A DNA stretch of 64,000 bases from Sphingomonas sp. PP-CE-1G-424 (lineage in GTDB: Bacteria; Pseudomonadota; Alphaproteobacteria; Sphingomonadales; Sphingomonadaceae): positions 35,240 to 99,239 of the forward strand of contig NZ_SLXW01000008.1 of NCBI RefSeq assembly GCF_004341085.1. Direction: 5' to 3'. Made by a program: the position numbers and the translations under genes. This document shows positions 43,977-52,265 of the stretch, one piece after another. The stretch's first letter is position 1, and each line of letters opens with the position of its first letter. The notes beneath the pieces were generated by a model. The model was given only the letters and a program-made list of their open reading frames with translations. It had not been told where the DNA came from and did no database searches.

Positions 43977-44176
43977 CGATTTTCCCGAAATTGCCCCGTT
44001 TCTTGGACTATCGTATAGCCGATTTTCAGTGAATATTCTGCAACCATTTCCACTGGTTGTGGGTCCGTTCCCTCTGACTACCCCGGCTTGGGGTCGGTTC
44101 GTCGACTCCCTCGTCTCGCGGCACGATTCGAAGAATCGCGCGTTGAGCGGGATATCGGGATTCGAGAACGGGTGTG

Positions 44177-44782
44177 ATGATGATCGGGATGATGCGGCCA
44201 GTGACGGCAATCGGGCTGGCCGTCGCGCTGTTCGCGAGCGCAAGTCCTGCGCTGGCGGCGTCGGCCGGCGCACTCGCCGCGATGCCGATCGAGCAGGCCG
44301 CGACCGAACTGTCGCCGAACCAGTTCGTCTGGAAGGACAATGGCGCGAGCGAGCCGGTCAGCATCGTCATCAGCCTGCTGGAGCAGCGCGCGTTCGTCTA
44401 TCGCGGGTCCTCGATGATCGCGGCGACGACCATCTCCAGCGGCAAGGATGGCAAGGACACGCCGCTCGGCACCTATCCGATCCTGCAGAAGAACGCGGTC
44501 CACAAATCGAGCCTGTACGACGATGCGTCGATGCCGTTCATGCAGCGGCTGACCTGGGATGGCATCGCGATTCACGCGGGGCGCAACCCGGGCTTCCCCG
44601 CGTCGCACGGCTGCATTCGCGTGCCGCTCGGCTTTGCGAAACAGCTGTTCGGGGTGACCACGCTGGGGACGACCGTGACGGTGACGGACGATTTCGAGGG
44701 CGGCGCGATGCCGGAGGCACCCGTGGTGGATCAGGAGACCGCGGTGGCCAACCTGCGCCAGTCGATCTCGCTGGATCAGTGA
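44177..44782 (+). CDS. L,D-transpeptidase (YkuD/ErfK family)
   Basis: A 201-residue exported enzyme with a Sec signal peptide (residues about 5-28, ending ALA). The YkuD domain has ISLLEQRAFVYRGSSMIAAT, SGKDGKDTPLGTYPI and the active site IHAGRNPGFPASHGCIRVP with catalytic Cys. It cross-links peptidoglycan peptides or anchors lipoproteins. A GTG at 44174 is an alternative start. It is divergent from the Tat-type transpeptidase-like gene, so both may share regulation. Confidence 0.92.
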   Translation: MMIGMMRPVTAIGLAVALFASASPALAASAGALAAMPIEQAATELSPNQFVWKDNGASEPVSIVISLLEQRAFVYRGSSMIAATTISSGKDGKDTPLGTYPILQKNAVHKSSLYDDASMPFMQRLTWDGIAIHAGRNPGFPASHGCIRVPLGFAKQLFGVTTLGTTVTVTDDFEGGAMPEAPVVDQETAVANLRQSISLDQ

Positions 44783-44818
44783 TCCGGCGATAGGCGAGGG
44801 CGGCTTTCCCTCCCTTGT

Positions 44819-44873
44819 TCTCCCGCGGAGGCGGGAGCCCAGACTGGGTCCCCGCCTTCGCGGGGAAACAAAC
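44819..44873. repeat. Intergenic double-hairpin repeat
   Basis: CTCCCGC/GCGGGAG followed by TCCCCGC/GCGGGGA form two adjacent short hairpins between convergent genes. This type of sequence is widespread in sphingomonad genomes and may serve as a terminator of both genes. Confidence 0.55.
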
Positions 44874-44889
44874 TTTGGCCAGGTAACGG

Positions 44890-45567
44890 CTAAGCCGCGA
44901 TCGGGAGCCCAAGCTCGACCAATCGCGCGCGGAAATCCGCTGCGTTCGTAAACAGCACCGATTCGATCCCCAGCGCCTGCGCGCCCGCCACGTTCGCCGC
45001 ATTGTCGTCGACGAACACAGCCTCCTCCGCCGCCAGCCCGAATCGGTCGAGCGACAGCCGATAGATCGCCGCATCCGGCTTCACCATCTTCTCCTCGCCC
45101 GACACGACGATATCGCGGAACCGGTCGAACAGCTGCGCTTCACGCGTGCGGAAGGGTGGCCAGAACTCGTGGCTGAAGTTCGTGATCGCGAACAGCGGTA
45201 CGCCGGCTGCGTCCAGCTCCTCGACGATCTCCTGCATGCCGGCGATTCGCGCGCCGATGCTCTCGTTGAATCGCGGCCCCCAAGCAGCGATCAGGTCGGC
45301 ATGCTGCGGATACAGCGCGGCCAGCTCCGCCGAGGTGTCGGCGAAGTCGCGGCCAGCATCGTGCTGGAAGTGCCAGTCGATCGTCACGACGTCGCGCAGG
45401 AACGCGTCGAGCGCCCGATCGTCGTCGATCAGGCGCTCGTACAGGATCCTCGGATCCCAGTCGTAAAGAACGCGACCGACGTCGAAAATGACGGCGGTCT
45501 TCAGGGGTTTAGCCCTGGCGTGCCTTGAAGCGACGGTTGGTCTTGTTGATGACGTAGGTACGGCCAC
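44890..45567 (-). CDS. HAD family hydrolase (haloacid dehalogenase-like)
   Basis: A HAD phosphatase-type enzyme. Motif I is VIFDVGRVLYDWD, with a catalytic Asp. Motif II is FAITNFSHEF, the motif III Lys is in EEKMVKPDAAIY, and motif IV is AVFVDDNAANV. The cap is of C1 type (residues about 40-110). The frame's only canonical start is GTG 45567, inside rpmJ; homology begins at CTG 45504, just after the rpmJ stop, so a non-ATG start or translational coupling to rpmJ must be considered. The motif I second residue is Val (DVGRV), compatible with phosphatase or dehalogenase activity. Confidence 0.85.
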   Translation of the reverse strand: MAVPTSSTRPTVASRHARAKPLKTAVIFDVGRVLYDWDPRILYERLIDDDRALDAFLRDVVTIDWHFQHDAGRDFADTSAELAALYPQHADLIAAWGPRFNESIGARIAGMQEIVEELDAAGVPLFAITNFSHEFWPPFRTREAQLFDRFRDIVVSGEEKMVKPDAAIYRLSLDRFGLAAEEAVFVDDNAANVAGAQALGIESVLFTNAADFRARLVELGLPIAA

Positions 45568-45634
45568 GACGACGGATCACGCGGTTATCGCGGTGACGAT
45601 CCTTGAGCGACTTCAGGGAATTGCGGATCTTCAT
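45509..45634 (-). CDS. rpmJ: 50S ribosomal protein L36
   Basis: A 41-residue, highly basic protein: MKIRNSLKSLKDRHRDNRVI is the beginning of the alphaproteobacterial L36 family (zinc-free form, no CxxC), continuing RRRGRTYVINKTNRRFKARQ. It is part of the large ribosomal subunit. It lies upstream of the HAD gene in the same direction, followed by a 4-base gap to the HAD homology start. The alternative GTG start of HAD would overlap this gene by 59 bases. Confidence 0.95.
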   Translation of the reverse strand: MKIRNSLKSLKDRHRDNRVIRRRGRTYVINKTNRRFKARQG

Positions 45635-45791
45635 GATCGATTCGCTTCTTTTCAATTCTAGGTGTGCGGAAAGACGGGATCGCCTAATGGCGGGGTGTGT
45701 CCAAGTCAAGCAACGGACACACTCCTACCATCCGGGAACCCACTCGGCTGGTCGGAGCGTTACTATAGCGCAACATTCTAAGGAAGTCCCG

Positions 45792-46406
45792 ATGGCGGTT
45801 CGTTCGATCCTGGTCCTGGCGCTGGCAAGCGCATCCCTCACCGCGTGTGCGACCGGCCCGTCGCTGCCGCCGACCGAGGTTTTGCGCTATCACCTCGGCG
45901 AGCCGATCGACCGCGGGACGATCGCGGTCCAGCCGCTCACCGGCGGCGGACCCGCCAGCCTCGAGTTCAAGACCTACGCGGCTGCCGTACAGGGCGAACT
46001 GCTGAAGGCCGGCTATAGTGTGCCGGCACCGGGCGCGAAGCCGTTGCTGGTCGCGACCGTGGGCTTCACCCGCACCACGCAGGCGGGGCCGCCCAAGCCC
46101 GCGCCGTTCAGCATCGGTCTCGGCGGCGGAGGCTTCAGCGGCGGTCGTGGCGGTGGCGGTGTCGGGCTCGGCGGCGGTGTCGGCTTCCCGATCGGTGGCG
46201 GTGGGCGTACTGCGATCCTGGTCTCCGAACTGTCGGTGACGATCAAGCGCAGCGCCGACCAGTCGCCGGTCTGGGAAGGCCGAGCGCAGACCTTCGCCGA
46301 TGCACGCAAGGCCGACGCGACGACCGATATCCAGGCCGGGAAGCTCGCCCGCGCCTTGTTCATGGGGTTCCCCGGTGAGTCCGGTCGCACTATTCAGGTG
46401 AAATGA
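45792..46406 (+). CDS. DUF4136 lipoprotein
   Basis: A 204-residue exported lipoprotein with a lipobox at SLTAC (Cys near residue 19). The N-terminal part contains LRYHLGEPIDRGTIAVQP, typical of DUF4136 proteins. The middle (residues about 110-140) is a Gly-rich low-complexity segment (GLGGGGFSGGRGGGGVGLGG). The function of this family in the envelope is unknown. It overlaps the next gene by 4 bases (ATGA), so they are co-translated. Confidence 0.8.
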   Translation: MAVRSILVLALASASLTACATGPSLPPTEVLRYHLGEPIDRGTIAVQPLTGGGPASLEFKTYAAAVQGELLKAGYSVPAPGAKPLLVATVGFTRTTQAGPPKPAPFSIGLGGGGFSGGRGGGGVGLGGGVGFPIGGGGRTAILVSELSVTIKRSADQSPVWEGRAQTFADARKADATTDIQAGKLARALFMGFPGESGRTIQVK

Positions 46407-47539
46407 CCGTACAGACCATGAGCCCCGTCACCATCAATGCAGCCTTCGATGGCGGCAACATTCGTGTTGTCGCCATCGAGGGAGACCGAATCGACCTGGA
46501 GATCGTCACCGATTTCCAGTCCGATTTCTTCCAGTGGTTCTATTTCCGCGTGGCGGGGGCTGCTGGACGGACGCTGACCTACCGTATCCTAAATGCGGGC
46601 AAGTCGGCCTATCCGTTCGGCTGGCCGGGCTACAAGACGCGTGCCAGCACCGATCGCCAGGCGTGGCGGATGATCGAGACACGCTATGACAATGGCGTGC
46701 TCGAATTCGACTTCACCGCCGATACCGATCTCGCCTGGTTCGCGTATTTCGCGCCGTACACGATGGAAATGCACGAGGCTCTGGTGGCGCGCACCGCGTT
46801 GCTGCCGGGCGTTGCGCACCGCGAACTCGGCCAGTCGCTCGACGGGCAGGCGATCGATTGCTTCACGATCGGCTCGGGTCCGAAGCAGGTCTGGATCTAC
46901 GGTCGCCAGCACCCCGGCGAATCGATGACCGAATGGTGGATGGAAGGCGCGCTGGAGCGGCTGACCGATTCGGCCGATCCGATCACTGCCGCGCTGCTGG
47001 CGAAGGCGACCTTCAACGTCGTCCCCAACATGAACCCGGACGGCACGCGCCGCGGTCATCTGCGCACCAATGCGGTCGGGGTGAACCTCAACCGCGAATG
47101 GCACACGCCGACGCTGGAGAAGAGCCCCGAGGTCCTGTGCGTGCGCAACGCGATGGACCTGACCGGCGTCGACGTCGCGATGGACATCCACGGCGACGAG
47201 GCGATCCCCGCGAACTTCATCGCCGGTTTCGAAGGCATCCCCTCCTGGACCGACGCGCACGGCGAGAAATTCTACGAATACGGCCGTCGTCTCGCCGCGC
47301 ACACGCCCGATTTCCAGACCGAGAAGGGCTATCCCAAGTCCGCACCGGGGACGGCGAACCTGTCGATGTCGACCAACCAGCTCGCCGAGCGCTTCGGCGC
47401 GGTGTCGATGACGCTGGAGATGCCATTCAAGGATCACGACGCCAACGCCGATCCCGAGTTCGGTTGGTCGCCTGAGCGCTCGAAACGGCTTGCGCATGCG
47501 ATGCTGGAGACGCTCGCCGGTATGATCGACGAAATCTGA
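46403..47539 (+). CDS. M14 family zinc carboxypeptidase (cytosolic CCP-like)
   Basis: A 378-residue zinc carboxypeptidase of the CCP-like M14 branch. The N-terminal domain has QSDFFQWFYFRV and TLTYRILNAGKSAYP, typical of cytosolic carboxypeptidases. The zinc motif is GRQHPGES, and the other ligands are in MDIHGDE with NLNREWH. A catalytic Glu is expected in TLEMPF. No signal peptide. Its ATG overlaps the DUF4136 stop. The likely role is removal of C-terminal residues from proteins or peptides. Confidence 0.9.
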   Translation: MTVQTMSPVTINAAFDGGNIRVVAIEGDRIDLEIVTDFQSDFFQWFYFRVAGAAGRTLTYRILNAGKSAYPFGWPGYKTRASTDRQAWRMIETRYDNGVLEFDFTADTDLAWFAYFAPYTMEMHEALVARTALLPGVAHRELGQSLDGQAIDCFTIGSGPKQVWIYGRQHPGESMTEWWMEGALERLTDSADPITAALLAKATFNVVPNMNPDGTRRGHLRTNAVGVNLNREWHTPTLEKSPEVLCVRNAMDLTGVDVAMDIHGDEAIPANFIAGFEGIPSWTDAHGEKFYEYGRRLAAHTPDFQTEKGYPKSAPGTANLSMSTNQLAERFGAVSMTLEMPFKDHDANADPEFGWSPERSKRLAHAMLETLAGMIDEI

Positions 47540-47563
47540 CCGCCCGCATCGCCCTCGCCCTGC

Positions 47564-47646
47564 CGTCATCCTGACGAAAGTCAGGACCCAGGGTAACAGG
47601 ACGCCGTCCGTCTTGGCTCTGGATCCTGACTTTCGTCAGGATGACG
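47564..47646. repeat. Long intergenic inverted repeat, nested hairpins
   Basis: Two 23-base arms (47564-47586 and 47624-47646) are exact reverse complements. Each arm itself holds a small palindrome TCCTGAC-GAAA-GTCAGGA. The element lies between the M14 and gpmA genes. A related copy is at 48399-48475. Confidence 0.85.
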
Positions 47647-47699
47647 TATAGGGGGGGCACCGCACTTTTCCGTTCAGTCCCGCCATCGCAGGAGCCCGA

Positions 47700-48386
47700 A
47701 TGCCGACCCTAGTCCTGATCCGCCACGGCCAGTCCACCTGGAACCTCGAAAACCGCTTCACCGGCTGGTGGGACGTCGACATGACCGCCAAGGGTGAGGC
47801 CGAGGCCAAGGCCGCCGGCGAGCTGATGGCCGCCAAGGGCCTCGACTTCGACCAGACCTTCGTCAGCCTCCAGACCCGTGCGATCAAGACGCTCAACATC
47901 GCGCTGGAGGCGATGGGCCGGCTCTGGCTCCCGGTCGAGAAGGACTGGCGTCTCAACGAGCGCCACTATGGCGGCCTTACCGGCCTCGACAAGGCCGAGA
48001 CCGCGGCCAAGCACGGCGACGCGCAGGTCCATATCTGGCGCCGCAGCTTCGACGTCCCGCCGCCCGTGCTCGACGACGGCAGCGAGTTCGACCTGTCCAA
48101 GGACCGGCGTTATGACGGCATCGCGATCCCCAGAACCGAGAGCCTCAAGGACACGATCGCGCGCGTTCTTCCTTACTGGGACGAGCGGATCGCCCCGGCG
48201 CTGAAGGACGGCCAGCGTATTCTGATTTCGGCTCACGGCAACTCGCTCCGCGCGCTGGTGAAGCACCTGTCGAACATTCCCGACGACGAGATTACGAGCC
48301 TGGAGATCCCGACCGGCCAGCCGATCGTCTACGAACTCGACGCCGACCTGAACGCAACGGACCGCTACTACCTCAGCGAGCGCTGA
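47700..48386 (+). CDS. gpmA: 2,3-bisphosphoglycerate-dependent phosphoglycerate mutase
   Basis: Interconverts 3- and 2-phosphoglycerate in glycolysis, in the cytoplasm. LIRHGQSTWNLENRFTGWWD has the phospho-His and family start; NERHYGGLTGLDKAET and ILISAHGNSLRALVKHL have the second His. Length 228 residues is normal. The ATG follows a purine-rich GCAGGAG. It is flanked by repeat elements, so likely transcribed alone. Confidence 0.96.
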   Translation: MPTLVLIRHGQSTWNLENRFTGWWDVDMTAKGEAEAKAAGELMAAKGLDFDQTFVSLQTRAIKTLNIALEAMGRLWLPVEKDWRLNERHYGGLTGLDKAETAAKHGDAQVHIWRRSFDVPPPVLDDGSEFDLSKDRRYDGIAIPRTESLKDTIARVLPYWDERIAPALKDGQRILISAHGNSLRALVKHLSNIPDDEITSLEIPTGQPIVYELDADLNATDRYYLSER

Positions 48387-48398
48387 GCTACGCGCGCC

Positions 48399-48475
48399 GT
48401 TATCCTGACGAAAGTCAGGATCCAGAGCCAAGGACGTCGAGGTTCGTGGCTCCTGGGTCGAGCCCAGGATGACGG
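48399..48475. repeat. Intergenic palindromic repeat related to 47564-47646
   Basis: It shares TATCCTGACGAAAGTCAGGA and continues TCCAGAGCCA, mirrored imperfectly by TGGCTCCTGGG and AGCCCAGGATGAC. It lies between gpmA and purE. Members of this family appear at several intergenic sites in this window. Confidence 0.7.
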
Positions 48476-48544
48476 AGTCGGGCGACGGTTGCCCTAGCCC
48501 CCCCACGTCGCTAGGCACGGCGCTCCTTGAATCAGGGGGCGATC

Positions 48545-49021
48545 GTGGCTCTAGTCGGCATCATCATGGGCAGCACCTCCGATTGGGAGACGATGCGCCA
48601 CGCCGCCGAGACGCTCGACGCGCTCGACGTCGCCTACGAAACCAAGGTCGTCTCCGCGCACCGCACGCCCCAACGCCTCTACGATTACGCGACGACCGCC
48701 GCCGATCGCGGCCTCAAGGTTGTGATCGCAGGCGCCGGCGGCGCGGCGCACCTCCCCGGCATGGCCGCCTCGATGACGCACCTCCCGGTACTCGGCGTGC
48801 CCGTCGAATCGAAGGCGCTGAAGGGCATGGATAGCCTGCTCTCGATCGTCCAGATGCCCGGTGGCATCCCGGTCGGCACGCTCGCGATCGGCAAGCCCGG
48901 CGCGATCAACGCCGGCCTTCTGGCGGCCGCCATCCTAGCGACGTCCGACGACGCACTGGCCGAGCGCCTCAAAGCCTGGCGCGCCGCACAGACCGACGCC
49001 GTCGCGACCGACCCCATCTGA
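48545..49021 (+). CDS. purE: N5-carboxyaminoimidazole ribonucleotide mutase (PurE)
   Basis: Class I PurE moves the carboxyl group of N5-CAIR to form CAIR in purine synthesis. GIIMGSTSDWETMRHAAETL, SAHRTPQRLYDYA, AGAGGAAHLPGM and VPVESKALKGMDSLLSIVQM are diagnostic. The product is about 158 residues. I chose GTG 48545 with AGGGGGC upstream; a TTG at 48527 is an alternative. It is directly followed by purK (25-bp gap), as in most bacteria. Confidence 0.95.
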   Translation: MALVGIIMGSTSDWETMRHAAETLDALDVAYETKVVSAHRTPQRLYDYATTAADRGLKVVIAGAGGAAHLPGMAASMTHLPVLGVPVESKALKGMDSLLSIVQMPGGIPVGTLAIGKPGAINAGLLAAAILATSDDALAERLKAWRAAQTDAVATDPI

Positions 49022-49046
49022 GCACGATAGCCTGAAAGACGCTGAC

Positions 49047-50114
49047 ATGACGCCGCTTCCTCCCGGATCGACCATCGGCATCCTCGGCGGCGGCCAGCTC
49101 GGCCGCATGCTCGCGACCGCCGCGGCCCAGCTCGGCTATCACACGCACGTCCTCGCGCCCGACCAGGAGAGCGTCGCCGCACAGTCCGCCTCGACCATGA
49201 CGCGCGCCGACTATCACAACCGCATCGTGCTCGCCGACTTCGCCGACGCCTGCGACGTCATCACCTACGAGTTCGAGAACATCGCGGTCGAGCCCGTGGA
49301 ATGGCTCGCAGACCGCGTCCCCGTCCACCCAAGCCCGCGCGCGCTCCGCGTCGCACAGGAGCGGATCGGCGAAAAACGCTTCGTGGAGAGCGTCGGCGGC
49401 CGTCCGGCGCCTTGGGCGGCAGTCGACAGTCTCGAAAGCCTGCAGGCGGGCCTGAAAGCGATCGGCACCCCCGCCATCCTCAAGACCGCGCGGTTCGGCT
49501 ATGACGGTAAGGGCCAGGTCAAGATCGACACTCCGGATGGCGCACAAGCCGCCTGGGACACGATCGGCGGCCCCGCGGTGCTCGAAGCCTTCGTCCCGTT
49601 CGAGCACGAGTTCTCGATCCTGATCGCCCGCGGCCTCGACGGCAGCATCGCGCGCTACGATTCGCCGCTCAACGTCCACCGCGATGCGATCCTTCGCCAC
49701 TCGACCGTCCCCGCACCCGCCGCGGTGCTGGCCCAAGCCCATGATGCAGCAGCGCTGGCCGAACGGATCGCGGACGAACTCGACTATGTCGGCGTGCTGG
49801 CGTGCGAGTTCTTCGTTGGCGCCGACGGCCCGGTGTTCAACGAGATGGCGCCGCGGGTGCACAATTCCGGCCACTGGACGATCGAAGGCGCCGAATGCTC
49901 GCAATTCGAAAACCATATCCGTGCGATCTGTGGGTTGCCACTAGGCGCGACGACGCTGACCGGGCGTGAAGCGACGATGGAAAATTTGATCGGCGACGAC
50001 GCGGATCGCTGGAAGGAGTTGCTGGCCGAGCCCGGCGCGCACCTGCACCTGTACGGCAAGGGCACCGCGCGGCCGGGGCGCAAGATGGGCCATGTCACGC
50101 GGATCGTCCGCTAA
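49047..50114 (+). CDS. purK: N5-carboxyaminoimidazole ribonucleotide synthase (PurK)
   Basis: The ATP-grasp partner of PurE, which makes N5-CAIR from AIR, bicarbonate and ATP. GILGGGQLGRMLATAAAQLG opens the preATP-grasp fold. VITYEFENI, KTARFGYDGKGQ (ATP Lys), FVPFEHEFSI and FFVGADGPVFNEMAPRVHNS with the metal-binding Glu/Asn complete the family set. The 355-residue length is standard. Co-directional with purE. It is the last core gene before the prophage. Confidence 0.96.
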   Translation: MTPLPPGSTIGILGGGQLGRMLATAAAQLGYHTHVLAPDQESVAAQSASTMTRADYHNRIVLADFADACDVITYEFENIAVEPVEWLADRVPVHPSPRALRVAQERIGEKRFVESVGGRPAPWAAVDSLESLQAGLKAIGTPAILKTARFGYDGKGQVKIDTPDGAQAAWDTIGGPAVLEAFVPFEHEFSILIARGLDGSIARYDSPLNVHRDAILRHSTVPAPAAVLAQAHDAAALAERIADELDYVGVLACEFFVGADGPVFNEMAPRVHNSGHWTIEGAECSQFENHIRAICGLPLGATTLTGREATMENLIGDDADRWKELLAEPGAHLHLYGKGTARPGRKMGHVTRIVR

Positions 50115-50143
50115 CGCTGAGTTCGCTCTAGAACCTGTTCCTT

Positions 50144-50213
50144 TCGTTCGCCCTGAGCGAAGTCGAAGGGTGTGCCCAAAACAAAGGTGCTTCGACTTCG
50201 CTCAGCACGAACG
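50144..50213. repeat. Intergenic inverted repeat (CTGAGCGAAGTCGAAG family)
   Basis: CTGAGCGAAGTCGAAG (50153-50168) is mirrored by CTTCGACTTCGCTCAG (50189-50204), extended by TTCG/CGAA. This motif is one of the most common sphingomonad intergenic repeats. It sits between purK and the prophage edge and may terminate purK transcription. Confidence 0.75.
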
Positions 50214-50277
50214 GAACTGGGGTCCGAACTCACGGCTTTGCGGGTGAACCCGCAGCTTACATCACTAGGTGAGAAAA

Positions 50278-50293
50278 TGGTGCCCGGAGACGG
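50278..50293 (-). other. Probable prophage attachment core (tRNA 3'-end-like)
   Basis: The minus strand reads CCGTCTCCGGGCACCA, which is the T-stem, acceptor strand and CCA of a tRNA 3' end, but the preceding T loop (TTCAATCGATG) does not fit a complete tRNA and no tRNA body is present. Core genes end and phage genes begin here. This fits an att site left when an element inserted in a tRNA gene. Confidence 0.6.
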
Positions 50294-50386
50294 CATCGAT
50301 TGAACATAGCTAAAGCCCCGTAATTACGTAGAAAATTGATTTTGATTTCCTCGGATGCCCCCAAGGATGCCCCCTCGCCGGGGCCG

Positions 50387-50650
50387 TCATTCGTCGGGGT
50401 GGGACCCCAAGCGCGCGCTTGCCCACGCTTCGAAATCGGTTTCCCACCACCCGACGCAGTGCGGCGTGAGCGCCACTGACTTGGGGAATTTGCCTTCCCG
50501 GACCCGCCTGCGAATCGTCGATTCGCTCAGGCCAGTTGATGCGACCATGTCGTTCAGGCGGAGAAACCGGCCGCGGGCGCTGGGCACGCCGCGACGTTTG
50601 CTACCCGCCATTGTGCGATCCCGTGTCGGGGTTACGTTCGTGGCGGGCAT
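50387..50650 (-). CDS. AlpA-like helix-turn-helix protein
   Basis: An 87-residue DNA-binding protein of the AlpA/excisionase type. FLRLNDMVASTGLSESTIRR continues RVREGKFPKSVAL, the winged-helix AlpA signature. The closing VGWWETDFEAWASARL matches the usual W...V..WL ending. It is the first gene inside the prophage and reads toward the att site, so it may act as excisionase or regulator of an integrase. The ATG overlaps the upstream stop by one base. Confidence 0.82.
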   Translation of the reverse strand: MPATNVTPTRDRTMAGSKRRGVPSARGRFLRLNDMVASTGLSESTIRRRVREGKFPKSVALTPHCVGWWETDFEAWASARLGSHPDE

Positions 50651-51132
50651 CAGCGGTCACCTTTCGACGGGCTGGGAAGCATGGGGAGGAGGGGGGGCAT
50701 CGTTCCGATGCGGTAAGCCTCGGCGATCTGCGGCCGCATCCAGTCGCCGACGCTCTGACCAGCGCCGGGAAGCACGATGTTCGCGAGGAACTCGTCCTCG
50801 AAAATGCTGATGCCACTTTCGACGGCTTCGAGCTTTGCCTTGATGACGAGGGCTAGGGCGCGCCAGCGCTGGCGAACCGCCTGGTCCCATTCCTTCGCCG
50901 CGGCGTCGGCCGTGCGCGCCCCGCGGCTATGGTGGGTGAACCGACGATCGTCGCGGGCGGGCATCGCCAGGACGAACTTCACGTGCCGGCCTTCCATGCG
51001 GAAGCCGACCATCGCCGCGTTGTCCTGCCAGCCATAGAGGAACTGGTCGGCACCATAGCGAGTAAGCGTGCGCTCGATCTCGTCCCGTGAAGCGCTAGCG
51101 CTCACGCTGGTGTTGGCCGCGAACTGCGTCAT
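50650..51132 (-). CDS. Phage hypothetical protein
   Basis: A 160-residue protein of unknown function. It contains RTLTRYGADQFLYGWQDNAA followed by MVGFRMEGRHVKFVLAMP, a small alpha/beta unit, then a basic Arg/Lys-rich helix (AVRQRWRALALVIKAKLEAV). Such proteins occur in sphingomonad prophages next to AlpA genes. It overlaps the upstream PP-loop gene by 4 bases and is probably co-translated with it. Confidence 0.65.
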   Translation of the reverse strand: MTQFAANTSVSASASRDEIERTLTRYGADQFLYGWQDNAAMVGFRMEGRHVKFVLAMPARDDRRFTHHSRGARTADAAAKEWDQAVRQRWRALALVIKAKLEAVESGISIFEDEFLANIVLPGAGQSVGDWMRPQIAEAYRIGTMPPLLPMLPSPSKGDR

Positions 51133-52265
51133 GCTGCTTCCTTGAGGCGCTGCTCGTCAAACAGTTCAGCGATGCGATCGCGGACTGCAGACGGGGTTTG
51201 GTAGGGGGTCTCGAGCTGGTGCATCGCGAGGATCCTCGCGCGAACGTCAGCGATCACGACGGCTTCTTCGATCGTGGGGACGCGCTGCGGCCAGCCTTTT
51301 ACGTATCGAAGGTTTGCTGGCAGCGAAGCTTCTAGCTGCCGGCGGCGGGTGCCGAGGATCTTCCCCTGCGCGTGATCGGCGGCGAGCGATGCCGGCAGGA
51401 TTTCGCGAGCGACATCCCCCAGCCATCGATCGGGCTGAAAGCTGAAGGTCGTGACTGCTTCTCGATCGACCAGATGAAACAGCGCGCCCCGATTGCCTGG
51501 CGCGTGCGCGGCGACGCGAACATCGTTCTCGGATCCTAACACGCAAAATGCGCAGCCGTGGCGGGTGCTGCCGAGGCCGTAGCTCTCCGGCAGCGGAAGG
51601 CTATGACGCTCGCAATACGCGTAGACCTCGTCCTCGCGCACATCGACGCCCGGGTTCCACGTCAAGATATTGGCGCCGCGCTTGCGGGTCCAGCAGGCAG
51701 CCTCGGGCTTCGAGACCGGGGTAAGGCGACGCTTGATACTCTCTTCGCGGCGGATCCCGACAACAGAGACGATGCGATCGGTAGGGAATTGGCGAAGCAG
51801 CTCGGGCAGAATGACCTGGGTCTTCATTTCCGACGTGCAGAATCGATTGTTCGCCGAGGACCAGGGCGCGGTGAGATGGTAGGTCAGCAGCTGCTCATAG
51901 CGCCGGCATCCCAGCTCGAACCGACGATCCCACTTTGACAGCATGTCATAGCTGCGGTTGCGCACCACGATCAGCGGGACGCCAAGACGCGCGGCGCCGG
52001 CCTCGACCGTTGCGGGCGTGGATTGCCACTCGATCCGGCCGAGATCTGCATGGATAGCGACGCGCCGATCGCGCGGGTGGCCGAGGTCATCGAGCAGTGC
52101 CGATGTCGCGTAGCTAATCGAGATGCTGTCTTTTCCGCCGGACAGGCTGAAAGCGACCGGTGCGCCGCCCGCGATGGCCGTCCGAACGTCGTCCGACAGC
52201 AATAGCTCGCTGAAACCGGTGGTGAAGAGGGCGAGCTGATGGCGCTCGTCGGCCGCGCGCCGCAT
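51129..52265 (-). CDS. Phage PP-loop ATPase, PAPS-reductase-like
   Basis: A 378-residue enzyme of the adenine-nucleotide alpha-hydrolase/PAPS-reductase superfamily. The PP-loop reads SLSGGKDS near residues 41-47, in a fold with VAIHADLGRIEWQST. The substrate-side part has NRFCTSEMKTQVI and VGIRREES. The C-terminal half contains a HGCAFCVLG cysteine pair, not usual for simple PAPS reductase, that could bind a metal or FeS cluster. Relatives in phages and DndC systems modify DNA or nucleotides, but the function here is unproven. The start at 52265 overlaps the Cys-rich gene's stop (TGATG). Confidence 0.8.
   Translation of the reverse strand: MRRAADERHQLALFTTGFSELLLSDDVRTAIAGGAPVAFSLSGGKDSISISYATSALLDDLGHPRDRRVAIHADLGRIEWQSTPATVEAGAARLGVPLIVVRNRSYDMLSKWDRRFELGCRRYEQLLTYHLTAPWSSANNRFCTSEMKTQVILPELLRQFPTDRIVSVVGIRREESIKRRLTPVSKPEAACWTRKRGANILTWNPGVDVREDEVYAYCERHSLPLPESYGLGSTRHGCAFCVLGSENDVRVAAHAPGNRGALFHLVDREAVTTFSFQPDRWLGDVAREILPASLAADHAQGKILGTRRRQLEASLPANLRYVKGWPQRVPTIEEAVVIADVRARILAMHQLETPYQTPSAVRDRIAELFDEQRLKEAA

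Noticed and set aside
50278..50310. A complete tRNA gene at the prophage edge
   Set aside because: Only the T-stem/acceptor 3' part fits; no anticodon or D arm can be formed upstream on the minus strand.
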